Positions 52,727 to 60,756 of a stretch of DNA of 64,000 nt are shown one piece after another (position 1 is the stretch's first letter; each line of letters begins with the position of its first letter). A program made the translations under genes and the position numbers. Under the pieces are notes generated by a model. It had not been told where the DNA came from, did no database searches, and worked only from the letters and a program-made list of their open reading frames with translations. The DNA comes from Bacteroidota bacterium (GTDB taxonomy: Bacteria > Bacteroidota > Bacteroidia > Bacteroidales > CAIXZF01): the NCBI GenBank assembly GCA_022709385.1, contig JAKLIX010000006.1, forward strand, positions 1 through 64,000. The letters are read 5' to 3'.

Positions 52727-53029
52727 ATGAACATTTATGTAGCAAGCCTTCCGTTTAAGGCATCAGACGATGAGCTGAAAGAGTTATTTGAGGAGTTTGG
52801 AGAGGTCACTTCTGCGAAAGTTATCAAGGATAAGTTTACACAGAGGAGCAGGGGGTTCGGATTTGTTGAGATGAGCGATGAATCTGATGGTCGTCGGGCA
52901 ATTGACACTTTGAACGGTTCCGATTTCATGGGCAAGACCCTGATCGTGAATGAGGCCCGGCCCCGTACCGAAGGTACGTTCAACAGGAACAACCGCGAGG
53001 GTGGTTTCAACCGTCGCGAGAGGTATTAA
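52727..53029 (+). CDS. Small RRM-domain RNA-binding protein
   Basis: The 100-aa protein is almost entirely one RNA recognition motif. RNP2 is IYVASL at residues 3-8, RNP1 is RGFGFVEM at about 42-49, and a short Arg/Gly/Asn-rich tail (NRNNREGGFNRRERY) follows. Proteins of this type occur in Bacteroidota and cyanobacteria, where some are cold- or stress-induced RNA chaperones. It has its own promoter, a hairpin-bearing leader and a strong terminator, so it is a single-gene unit. Confidence 0.93.
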   Translation: MNIYVASLPFKASDDELKELFEEFGEVTSAKVIKDKFTQRSRGFGFVEMSDESDGRRAIDTLNGSDFMGKTLIVNEARPRTEGTFNRNNREGGFNRRERY

Positions 53030-53049
53030 ACCTTTTGTTTCTGAAAAGA

Positions 53050-53079
53050 AAAGCTGTCCGGGAGGGCAGCTTTTTTTTT
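53050..53079 (+). terminator. Terminator between the RRM and DUF58 genes
   Basis: A stem AAGCTGTCC/GGGCAGCTT with loop GGGA is followed by nine T. The opposite strand also ends in T-rich sequence, so it can serve the converging DUF58 gene as well. Confidence 0.9.
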
Positions 53080-54013
53080 AATACAGCTTTTCTCTTTTTA
53101 GCAGGTAAGGCATCAGCACCTGCCGGAATCCCCGGTTGATGTCGGCTTCCACCAGGTCGATACGGTATTGTCCGCAACGCAGATAAAGTTCCTGGCGGAA
53201 TGCGCTCACCGCCCTGGTATAATGTTCTTTGACTTCGGAAGGATGGACCTTGAGTTCCTGTCCGGTTTCCAGGTCAAGGAATCGGTATGGCCGGTTATCG
53301 AATTCAAAATCAATCTCTTTGTTCTTGTCAACCACATGGAAGAGGATGACTTCATGTTTGTTGTGGCGCAGGTGCTGCAAGGCTGAAAACAGTTCTTCGG
53401 CCTGTCCGTGGGTTTCCATCATATCGGAAAAGATGACCACCAGCGAACGTTTGTGAATGTTGTCGGCAATCTCATGGAGTACCGGTGCTGCCGAGGTTTT
53501 TCTCTGTTCGCTGACAGGTATGGGTTTCAGCAGTTGTTCCAGTTGCTGGTAGAGGTATTTGTGATGAATGGCATTGGATTTTGAGCGTGTGGCAAGGCTG
53601 ATGGTATCAGTGAATACGGTCAGGCCCACAGCATCCCTCTGGGTCTTCAGCAGTGCCATGATGGCGGCGGCTGCATAAACGGCAAAAGTGATCTTGTTCG
53701 GATTATCAAGTGAGGGCGATTCCTTCACAGGGTAGTACATGGAGGATGAAGCATCCATCACGATCTGGCAGCGCAGGTTGGTTTCTTCCTCATAACGTTT
53801 CACATACAGGCGGTCGGTACGGCCGTATAGTTTCCAGTCGATATTACGGGTCGATTCGCCGGTGTTGTATAACCGGTGTTCGGCGAATTCAACGGAAAAA
53901 CCGTGAAAGGGACTCTTGTGCAGTCCCGTGATAAAGCCTTCCACCACCTGCCTGGCTATGAACTCTAGCTGGCTGAAGGGCTGAAGTTTGGTCTGGTCTA
54001 ATGTAAAATCCAA
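53078..54013 (-). CDS. DUF58 (VWA-like) protein
   Basis: The 311-aa protein has the DUF58 N-terminal signature (HGFSVEFAEHRLYNTGESTR, IDWKLYGRTDRLYVKRYEEE) and a von Willebrand A-like fold with MIDAS-type DASSSM and a later SDMMET. Such proteins usually pair with a MoxR AAA ATPase and BatA/BatB in Bacteroidota; none is adjacent here. The start shown is a TTG at 54013, because no ATG precedes the conserved region in this frame. The true start could be another non-ATG codon. Its role is uncertain, perhaps chaperone-like with MoxR. Confidence 0.88.
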   Translation of the reverse strand: MDFTLDQTKLQPFSQLEFIARQVVEGFITGLHKSPFHGFSVEFAEHRLYNTGESTRNIDWKLYGRTDRLYVKRYEEETNLRCQIVMDASSSMYYPVKESPSLDNPNKITFAVYAAAAIMALLKTQRDAVGLTVFTDTISLATRSKSNAIHHKYLYQQLEQLLKPIPVSEQRKTSAAPVLHEIADNIHKRSLVVIFSDMMETHGQAEELFSALQHLRHNKHEVILFHVVDKNKEIDFEFDNRPYRFLDLETGQELKVHPSEVKEHYTRAVSAFRQELYLRCGQYRIDLVEADINRGFRQVLMPYLLKREKLY

Positions 54014-54222
54014 GGTTCGGTCAATAAAACATCAATATTGAATAACGTAAGCAACAATTCCTGTGTTCAGGAAGTGCATACAAAGATATCATCCTTCTGA
54101 ACGGCACAGCAGGGAAATTGTTTTAAACCGGCCTTACAGATGATGAAAAAGATTCATTGGCCGAAGCGGTAATAACCGCCGCGGGTGGCCGGACATGCCG
54201 GGTGGATTTGCTCCCTTTTCTT

Positions 54223-54540
54223 CTATAGTAAGGCGCTCAGCTTGTTTAGAAGGACGTTTTTCGGTACTGCTCCCACTTGTTTGTCGGCAACCTCGCCGTT
54301 CTTGAAGAACAGCAGGGTGGGGATGTTCCTGATCCCGTATTTCATGGTGATCCCGGGGTTCTCATCCACATTGACCTTGCCGATCACGGCTTGACCGTCG
54401 TATTCACGGGCAAGTTCTTCCACGATAGGCCCGACCATGCGGCAAGGACCGCACCATTCGGCCCAGAAATCGATCAGTACGGGTTTGTCAGACTTTAAAA
54501 CCAGTTCTTCAAAATTGGCGTCGGTTAGGGTAATGGCCAT
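54223..54540 (-). CDS. trxA: Thioredoxin
   Basis: The 105-aa cytoplasmic disulfide reductase has the active site WCGPC (Cys30, Cys33), the cis-proline segment RNIPTLLFF and full thioredoxin length with no signal peptide. It reduces protein disulfides and supplies ribonucleotide reductase and peroxidases. It is preceded by a very good Bacteroidota promoter and seems monocistronic between dnaE and the DUF58 gene. Confidence 0.97.
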   Translation of the reverse strand: MAITLTDANFEELVLKSDKPVLIDFWAEWCGPCRMVGPIVEELAREYDGQAVIGKVNVDENPGITMKYGIRNIPTLLFFKNGEVADKQVGAVPKNVLLNKLSALL

Positions 54541-54577
54541 GTTCCTATATTTTAAGATTTAAATATGTTTTCAGGTG

Positions 54578-54608
54578 CAAACTTAATGCATGCACACGTA
54601 TCTGCAAA
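54578..54608 (-). promoter_or_regulatory. trxA promoter
   Basis: On the minus strand TTTG (54608-54605), a 19-base spacer and TAAGTTTG (54585-54578) exactly match the Bacteroidota consensus TTTG-N19-TAnnTTTG. The predicted leader is about 30 bases. Confidence 0.85.
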
Positions 54609-54642
54609 GAAAATTGAAAAGATTTGTGAAAGAAATAACAAC

Positions 54643-57600
54643 TCAGTTGAACTTATACTGTAACGCTTTCATTTTCTCCAGTTTACGTGACAGCTCGGCA
54701 CTGTTGACCTTGATCCTGCTGGTAAAAGAAACGCTCAGGTCATCCATGCTGTCTGTCACCTGAATTTTCAGCCTGGCGGTTCCCGGATGCCCGAGCAGGA
54801 TTTGTTTCAGCTCATCCACGAAGGCTTCGTTCACTTCCTGGCTGTCAATGATGATGGTGGTTTCCCTCACCATCTTATCCAGTGTTTCGGCCAGCAGGTG
54901 CATGGCGACGATACGGGGCTCGTACTGGTCGGGATTATTGAATCTTGGTTCTATCCGGGCACGGACAAACACATAATTGCCTTCCTGCAGCAGGTGTTTC
55001 ACCTTAAGGTAATCTTCCGAGAACATGGTCATGGAGAAGGAATCATGGATGTCTTCGAAGGTGATATTTCCGTAAGGTTTACCGTTTTTGGCAGTTTTAT
55101 GGCTGGCCAGGGTGATGATGCCTGCGAAACGGACTTCTTTGTTCCTGTAGTGCTGGAGGTTCGATTTTAACTGGTCGAGGGTCAGGTTGCAGAAGTGTTT
55201 CATCTCGATAGCGAAAGCTTCCAGGGGGTGTCCGGTCATATAAAAGCCGGTGACTTCCTTCTCGAATTTCAGTTTTTCCAGGTAGGACCAGGCTTCGCAT
55301 TTGGGCAGGGCCAGTTCGAAGGTTTGCCGGATCGTCGTTTCTTCGAACAGTTGCTGCTGTGCTGCCTGGGTATTGGCGGCCTGGGCATTGGCGAAGCGGA
55401 TCAGCTTATCGAGAAAGGTGGTTTCTTCATGGCCTTCCCTGTGGAAGAACATGGCCCCGTGGATCCCCGGGAAATTGTCGAAAACGCCGGCCATTGCCAT
55501 GGCTTCGAGGGATTTTTTATTGACAGTACGCAGGTTGATCCTGCGGATGAAGTCGAAGAGTCCGTCGTACGGGCCGTTGGCTTTTCTTTCCTCAATGATG
55601 TTTTCCACGGCTCCTTCACCGAGGCCTTTGATGGCTGCCAGTCCGAAACGGATTTCCCCTTTCCGGTTGACGGAGAACTCCAGCATGGATTCGTTCACAT
55701 CGGGTCCGAGTACGGCGATTCCCTGGCGTTTGCATTCATCGGCAAAGAAGGTAAGCTCTGTGATGTCGCTGAGGTTGTGGGTGAGGATGGCTGCCATGAA
55801 CTCGGCCGGGTAATGGGTTTTCAGGTATGCGGTGCGAAAGGCCAGGATGGCGTAGGCAGCACTGTGCGAACGGTTGAATCCGTACTTGGCGAACTCCTCC
55901 ATAAATCCGAAGATCTTCAGCGCCTTTTCCCTTTCAATACCTTTCACCAACGCCCCTTCCAGAAACTCACCCTTCTTCTCCTCCATCTTGCTTGCAATCT
56001 TTTTTCCCATGGCCTTTCGCAGATCATCAGCCTTGCCGGGAGTAAAACCTGCCAGTATCTGGGCCGCCTGCATGATTTGTTCCTGGTACACCATGATGCC
56101 GTAAGTGGGCTTCAGAATGTCTTCGAGCAGGGGGTGGGGGTATTCCACTTTCTCTCTTCCCTGTTTGCGGTTGATGAACTGGGGGATCATGTCGAGAGGG
56201 CCCGGCCTGTACAGGGCGTTCATGGCGATCAGATCTTCAATGCTACTGGGTTTCAGTCGTTTGAGGTAGGCTCTCATGCCGTCTGACTCAAACTGAAAAA
56301 TACCTACCGTATCCCCTTTCTGAAACATTTCAAGGGTCAGGGGATCATCCAGGGGGATGGTCTCTGTGTCAATCATGATGTCGTGCCTGATCCTGATGTT
56401 TTCGATTGCTGATTTGATGATGGACAGGGTTTTCAATCCGAGGAAATCCATCTTCAGCATGCCGGCATCCTCCATGAGTTTGCCTTCGAACTGGGTGATG
56501 ACCTGCCCGGTATCTTTTGATATGGTAAGCGGGATGTGGTTGATGAGGTCGTCGGGACCGATGATCACACCACAGGCATGGGTTCCCATTTGCCGGACGG
56601 AACCTTCCAGCACCTGGGCGAGTTCCAGGGTTTTTTTCATGGTTTGGGAACCTCTCTCAAAGACTTCGATCAATTCCCTGTTTTTCTTCAAAGCGGTTTT
56701 CAGATCCTGTCCGGTATCTATCATTTTAGCCAGCTTATCTGCCTCAGGAAGAGGTAGTTGAAGGATGCGTGCCACGTCCCGTATCGACATCCTGGCTGCC
56801 ATGGTTCCGAAAGTGATGATCTGTGAAACCCTTGATTCGCCGTATTTCTGAGTGACATATCTGAGTACTTTTTCCCGGCCTGCATCGTCGAAATCCACGT
56901 CGATATCGGGCATGGATTCCCTGTCGGGGTTCAGGAAACGTTCAAACAGCAGTTTATAGTGGATGGGATCGATGGTAGTGATGCCGGTGCAGTAAGCGAT
57001 CACGGAGCCGGCGGCCGATCCGCGGCCCGGCCCCACCAGCACACCCATGTTCCGGGCTTCCCTGATGAAATCCGCCACGATCAGGAAATAACCTTCGAAG
57101 TGTTTGCTTGAAATAACATCCAGTTCGAACTCAATCCTTTGTTCTATTTCCGGGGTGATTTCCGCATAAAGCTGCCGGGCTCCTTCATAGGTAAGGTGTC
57201 TGAGGTAGTCTATCCCGGAATTAAAGCCATCCGGTACCGGAAAATCCGGCAGCATCACCTTATGTTGAATATTGAAATCTTCTATTTTTCCGGTGATCTC
57301 CTGTGTATTGGCGATGGCCTGTGGCAGATCGGAGAACAGTTCCGCCATCTGTTCGGGTGATTTAAGGTACTCCTGCCCGCTGTAGACCAGTCCGCCGTCT
57401 TCTTCATCCCTGTTGGTGTTGAGCCTGATCAGGATATCGTGTGCTTCTCTGTTCTCCGCTGTGATGAAGTGAACGTCGTTGGTGGCGATGATCTTCACAC
57501 CGTATTTCTCTGACAGTTCAAGCAGGCCGGCATTGACGGCCTGCTGTTCCTGCAGGCCATGCCGCTGGAGTTCCAGGTAAAAGTCGTCGCCGAAAATGTC

Positions 57601-58131
57601 AAGATATTCTTTCAGTGCTTCTTCGGCAGCGTTCATTCCGTGGTTTGCAAGGGTCTTTGGAATTTCTCCTCCCAGGCAGGCCGAGCAGGCGATCAGTCCT
57701 TCATGGTGCAGCCGCAGCAATTCCTTGTCAATGCGGGGAGTGTAATAGAATCCTTCCAGGAAGGCCAGGGAACTTAAACGGCAAAGGTTACGGTATCCCT
57801 GCAGGTTTTTGGCAAGCAGGATCAGGTGATAGCCACTGCGGTCGGGCTTGCCCTGTTTACTGAACCTGCCGTTGCGTGCCACATAGGTTTCTATTCCGAG
57901 GATAGGCTTCAGCCCGGCGGCCCTGGCTTCCTGAAAAAATTCCAGCACCCCGTACATGGCACCATGATCGGTGATGGCAAGGGCCTGCATACCAAGCGCA
58001 AGCGCCCTGTCGATCAATCCGGGAATGCTCGCAGCCCCGTCGAGGAAAGAATACTGGGTATGCACATGTAAATGGGTAAATGCCGGGGGTTGAATGACTT
58101 CGGCCGGTTCTGCTGTGATGATTTCTTCCAT
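54643..58131 (-). CDS. dnaE: DNA polymerase III alpha subunit
   Basis: This is the replicative polymerase, 1162 aa from the ATG chosen here, close to E. coli DnaE (1160). An N-terminal PHP domain starts with THLHVHTQYSFLDG. All metal-ligand positions look intact, including both His, ITDHG, GIETYVA, the Cys in SACLGGE, and NDVHF. The catalytic palm motif PDIDVDFDD, GVLVGPGRGSAAGS, a helix-hairpin-helix region and an OB fold (VRFAGIITLASHKT) follow. The frame stays open to 58260, but that region overlaps the rpsP promoter and homologues start near the PHP motif, so 58131 is preferred. It is divergent from rpsP. Confidence 0.95.
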   Translation of the reverse strand: MEEIITAEPAEVIQPPAFTHLHVHTQYSFLDGAASIPGLIDRALALGMQALAITDHGAMYGVLEFFQEARAAGLKPILGIETYVARNGRFSKQGKPDRSGYHLILLAKNLQGYRNLCRLSSLAFLEGFYYTPRIDKELLRLHHEGLIACSACLGGEIPKTLANHGMNAAEEALKEYLDIFGDDFYLELQRHGLQEQQAVNAGLLELSEKYGVKIIATNDVHFITAENREAHDILIRLNTNRDEEDGGLVYSGQEYLKSPEQMAELFSDLPQAIANTQEITGKIEDFNIQHKVMLPDFPVPDGFNSGIDYLRHLTYEGARQLYAEITPEIEQRIEFELDVISSKHFEGYFLIVADFIREARNMGVLVGPGRGSAAGSVIAYCTGITTIDPIHYKLLFERFLNPDRESMPDIDVDFDDAGREKVLRYVTQKYGESRVSQIITFGTMAARMSIRDVARILQLPLPEADKLAKMIDTGQDLKTALKKNRELIEVFERGSQTMKKTLELAQVLEGSVRQMGTHACGVIIGPDDLINHIPLTISKDTGQVITQFEGKLMEDAGMLKMDFLGLKTLSIIKSAIENIRIRHDIMIDTETIPLDDPLTLEMFQKGDTVGIFQFESDGMRAYLKRLKPSSIEDLIAMNALYRPGPLDMIPQFINRKQGREKVEYPHPLLEDILKPTYGIMVYQEQIMQAAQILAGFTPGKADDLRKAMGKKIASKMEEKKGEFLEGALVKGIEREKALKIFGFMEEFAKYGFNRSHSAAYAILAFRTAYLKTHYPAEFMAAILTHNLSDITELTFFADECKRQGIAVLGPDVNESMLEFSVNRKGEIRFGLAAIKGLGEGAVENIIEERKANGPYDGLFDFIRRINLRTVNKKSLEAMAMAGVFDNFPGIHGAMFFHREGHEETTFLDKLIRFANAQAANTQAAQQQLFEETTIRQTFELALPKCEAWSYLEKLKFEKEVTGFYMTGHPLEAFAIEMKHFCNLTLDQLKSNLQHYRNKEVRFAGIITLASHKTAKNGKPYGNITFEDIHDSFSMTMFSEDYLKVKHLLQEGNYVFVRARIEPRFNNPDQYEPRIVAMHLLAETLDKMVRETTIIIDSQEVNEAFVDELKQILLGHPGTARLKIQVTDSMDDLSVSFTSRIKVNSAELSRKLEKMKALQYKFN

Positions 58132-58219
58132 GTCAGGGCAAGCTTTCTGCGGGATAAAAGTACCCATAATTGCCGGAATGGCCGGCTGCGTGTTGATAAC
58201 TTGGGAAAAGGCCGGGAGA

Positions 58220-58250
58220 TTTGGAAATAAGGGATTTGTTTGTATCTTTG
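58220..58250 (+). promoter_or_regulatory. rpsP promoter
   Basis: TTTG (58220-58223), a 19-base spacer and TATCTTTG (58243-58250) match the Bacteroidota consensus exactly. The leader to the ATG is about 45 bases. Confidence 0.88.
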
Positions 58251-58302
58251 CACCCCCCAATCGACGAAGGTCTGGAATGGGGATTTATTTAAACATCAAT
58301 TT

Positions 58303-58869
58303 ATGCCAACGAAGATCAGATTACAGAGAATGGGTAAGAAGGGCAGGCCCTTTTACCACATTGTCATTGCGGATGGTCGTGCACCACGTGACGGACGCTT
58401 TATTGAAAAGCTGGGCACTTATAATCCATTGACCAGACCCGCCGACATTCAGATTGATTTCGACAGAGCCCTCTACTGGCTGCAGTGCGGGGCACAGCCT
58501 TCCGAAACGGTGAAGGCCATCCTGTCATACAAGGGCGTGCTGTACAAGCACCACCTGGTGAAAGGGGTTGCCAAGGGCGCTCTCAGCATGGATCAGGTCG
58601 AATCCAAATTCACCGAATGGCTTGAAAGCAAAGAAGCCCGGATACGTTCCAAAAAGAACGAGTTTGACCTCGGCTTGAAAACCGAACAAAAGAAGAAACT
58701 GGAACAGGAAAGCAAGGTGAACCAGGCCAGGAACGAGGCCCTTGCAAAGAAATATGCAAAGGAGGCGGCTGCTGAAGCCGCTGCTGCCGAAGAGGAGGCA
58801 CTGACGGAAGAAGCCCCGCAGGGCGAAACGGCTGCTGAAGAACCCGCCGCCGAAGCTTCGGAAGCTTAA
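58303..58869 (+). CDS. rpsP: 30S ribosomal protein S16 with extended acidic tail
   Basis: The 188-aa product starts [20 protein letters not shown], the S16 signature, and the conserved S16 fold covers about residues 1-85. The rest is a charged helical extension ending in an Ala/Glu-rich tail, typical of Bacteroidota S16 (E. coli S16 is only 82 aa). The frame is open upstream to 58240, but the ATG at 58303 fits the family start. It is the first gene of the rpsP-rimM-trmN6 group. Confidence 0.96.
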   Translation: MPTKIRLQRMGKKGRPFYHIVIADGRAPRDGRFIEKLGTYNPLTRPADIQIDFDRALYWLQCGAQPSETVKAILSYKGVLYKHHLVKGVAKGALSMDQVESKFTEWLESKEARIRSKKNEFDLGLKTEQKKKLEQESKVNQARNEALAKKYAKEAAAEAAAAEEEALTEEAPQGETAAEEPAAEASEA

Positions 58870-58997
58870 GCCATTCCACCTGCAACCCCTTTCGTCAGAA
58901 CAGGTCTGCCTGTCTTGTCAACCTGTAACATAGTTTGCCGGATGTAATCATCGGTCCGGGCGGCAGTCCTGCCTGTCAAATACCAATACAGCCCGCC

Positions 58998-59525
58998 ATG
59001 CTGGATCATTCAGACTGTTCAAGGATAGGGAAGGTGCGGAAAACTACCGGCTTTAGCGGAGAACTGCTGGTTTCCCTCGAATCACCCCTGCCTTTCCCGA
59101 CAGAAAAACTGCAATTTCTGCTGGTGGAACTTGAAGACGGGATCATCCCCTTTCATATTCGTGAACTGGAGCAGTTAGCAAGCGGTATGATCAGTGTCAG
59201 CCTGACGGATGTCCGCACGGTGGAGCAGGCTAAAAAGCTGAACGGATGCCCGGTATACCTCGAAAAGAAATACCTCGAATCAGGGGAAACTGCTTTACGG
59301 CATTTGGAAGATCTATCCGGTTACCAGGTAATGGATCTCAATGACGGCCTGCTTGGGGTGATCACGGAGGTGCTACGCTGGCCGGGTCAGGACCTGCTGA
59401 AGATCGTAAGCGGGGAACGGGAGATTCTGGTCCCCCTTACCGAAGAATACATCACCGGCCTGCAGGAAGAGAAAAAGATCCTGCATGTTTCACTGCCGGA
59501 GGGATTGCTGGATCTGAATCAATAA
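58998..59525 (+). CDS. rimM: 16S rRNA processing protein RimM
   Basis: The 175-aa ribosome assembly factor acts on the 30S head. The N-terminal motif RIGKVRKTTGFSGELLV, a RimM barrel and a C-terminal PRC-barrel (DLSGYQVMDLNDGLLG) are visible. A TTG start at 58935 is possible, but the ATG at 58998 gives the normal N-terminus. It follows rpsP after about 128 bases on the same strand, the conserved neighbourhood. Confidence 0.93.
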   Translation: MLDHSDCSRIGKVRKTTGFSGELLVSLESPLPFPTEKLQFLLVELEDGIIPFHIRELEQLASGMISVSLTDVRTVEQAKKLNGCPVYLEKKYLESGETALRHLEDLSGYQVMDLNDGLLGVITEVLRWPGQDLLKIVSGEREILVPLTEEYITGLQEEKKILHVSLPEGLLDLNQ

Positions 59526-59550
59526 TCAGCCCGGCCAGGGCACGGACCCG

Positions 59551-60258
59551 ATGCGGAAGCCATTCAATTTTAAGATGTTCAGCCTCAGTGATGATGGCTG
59601 TGCCATGCCTCTCAGCAGCGATGCGGTGATCCTGGGGGCGTGGACGAATCCGGCCGGCTGTTCCCGCATCCTTGATGTGGGTACGGGTTGCGGCATCCTG
59701 GCCCTGATGATGGCACAAAAGAGCCTTGCAGTGATTGATGCCATTGATATACACCTTCCATCGGCGACAAGGGCGGAGGAAAATTTCAGGGCGAGTCCGT
59801 GGCCGGACAGGCTGAAGGCCTTTCATGCATCTTTGCAGGCCTGGCTTCCTCCTCAGGGAGCGTCCTATGATTTGATTATCAGCAATCCGCCATTTTTCAG
59901 GAATGCCTTGCTACCGCAATCAGAAAAGAAGCGTCTTTCCAAACACGGGCAGGCCCTGACCATGGACGGGCTTCTCTCTCAGGTTTCCGGATTGCTGGGA
60001 TCCGGGGGCTTTTTTTCGGTGCTTTTACAGGCTTCCGATGAAAATATATGCTGTGCCGCTGCAGCGCGTTACGGATTGTTCCCTTCAGGGATTTTACGGA
60101 TCAGACCTGCGCCGGACAAAGCCCTTCACAGGGTCTGTATGCGTTTCGGACGTGCCTCCGGTGGTTTGGTAGTGGAGGAATTACAGCTCAGGCAAAGCGA
60201 TGGCATTTATAGTGATGCTTACCGGAAGTTGACCGTGGATTTTTACCCGGCTTTTTAG
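59551..60258 (+). CDS. trmN6: tRNA1(Val) adenine-37 N6-methyltransferase
   Basis: The 235-aa SAM-dependent methyltransferase has motif I (ILDVGTGCGILALMMAQ), the substrate-adenine motif IV (SNPPFF) and the YfiC-type N-terminus (FNFKMFSLSDDGCAMPLSSD). YfiC/TrmN6 methylates A37 of tRNA-Val in E. coli. It begins 25 bases after rimM, so it is probably in the same transcript, where trmD stands in many other bacteria. Specificity is inferred from the family. Confidence 0.88.
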   Translation: MRKPFNFKMFSLSDDGCAMPLSSDAVILGAWTNPAGCSRILDVGTGCGILALMMAQKSLAVIDAIDIHLPSATRAEENFRASPWPDRLKAFHASLQAWLPPQGASYDLIISNPPFFRNALLPQSEKKRLSKHGQALTMDGLLSQVSGLLGSGGFFSVLLQASDENICCAAAARYGLFPSGILRIRPAPDKALHRVCMRFGRASGGLVVEELQLRQSDGIYSDAYRKLTVDFYPAF

Positions 60259-60285
60259 TGTTTCCTGCTGACAGAGAAATAAAAT

Positions 60286-60396
60286 TCAAGCCCTTCAGGC
60301 TTGAGATGTTTTGGGGTCGCATATACCCTGGGTTATACCCGGAGCTATTCATTTTCAACCCCTTCGGGGTTTTTGTGGAGCAAGCCCGAAGGGCTT
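60286..60396. repeat. CCCTTCGGGG stem-loop module
   Basis: Three small hairpins lie close together: TCAAGCC/GGCTTGA (60286-60304), AACCCC-TTC-GGGGTT followed by TTT (60357-60374) and AAGCCC-GAA-GGGCTT (60382-60396). The outer two share the AAGCCC/GGGCTT core. The middle one could terminate transcription. The module is like that at 114-176 and is probably a dispersed intergenic repeat of this genome. Confidence 0.55.
60357..60374 (+). terminator. Possible terminator after trmN6
   Basis: A GC-rich stem AACCCC/GGGGTT with loop TTC runs into TTT on the plus strand, about 100 bases after trmN6. The distance and the short T-tract make it uncertain. Confidence 0.4.
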
Positions 60397-60400
60397 TAAT

Positions 60401-60505
60401 TTATACTCATACTTGACAGGTTTGCGCATGCAAAGCTGTTTAGTATGAGTAATGCCGTACACCCCTGGATCGTAATTTTCCCGAAAACTCACGCCGTGTC
60501 GGTAC
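60401..60505 (+). repeat. 105-bp dispersed palindromic element, copy 5
   Basis: This solitary copy is 26 kb from the others and is close in sequence to copies 3 and 4. It starts TTATACTCATACTTGACAGG and ends CCGTGTCGGTAC. It is not beside a DUF4143 gene, which shows the element is dispersed independently. From here to about 60700 I see no gene. Confidence 0.85.
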
Positions 60506-60729
60506 GGATAGCTCCGGACCGTGTCCGGGGAAAGAACGGCAGTATTCAGTCACAACCCGGAACGGGTTGAAGGTGGGAAAGACAATGATTTACACAAATA
60601 CGATTCATCGAAACAAATATTATATAGTGTAAGTCAATATGAAAACGGCCGGCTGAGTCAAGGTCCCCTCTAATTATTTTTTATTGGTATGCTCGACCTC
60701 CCTTCAGGCAGAGACGCCTGCCAAATCAT

Positions 60730-60737
60730 TATTTTTG
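60730..60737 (+). promoter_or_regulatory. Putative -7 box of the amidotransferase gene
   Basis: TATTTTTG matches TAnnTTTG and ends 19 bases before the ATG. No TTTG is present 19 bases upstream. Confidence 0.4.
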
Positions 60738-60756
60738 CAGTGAAATTGAAACAAAG

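Noticed and set aside
60259-60756. tRNA or small RNA gene in the gap after trmN6
   Set aside because: No cloverleaf or T-loop motif is found; the gap is explained by hairpin repeats, a palindromic element and a promoter box.
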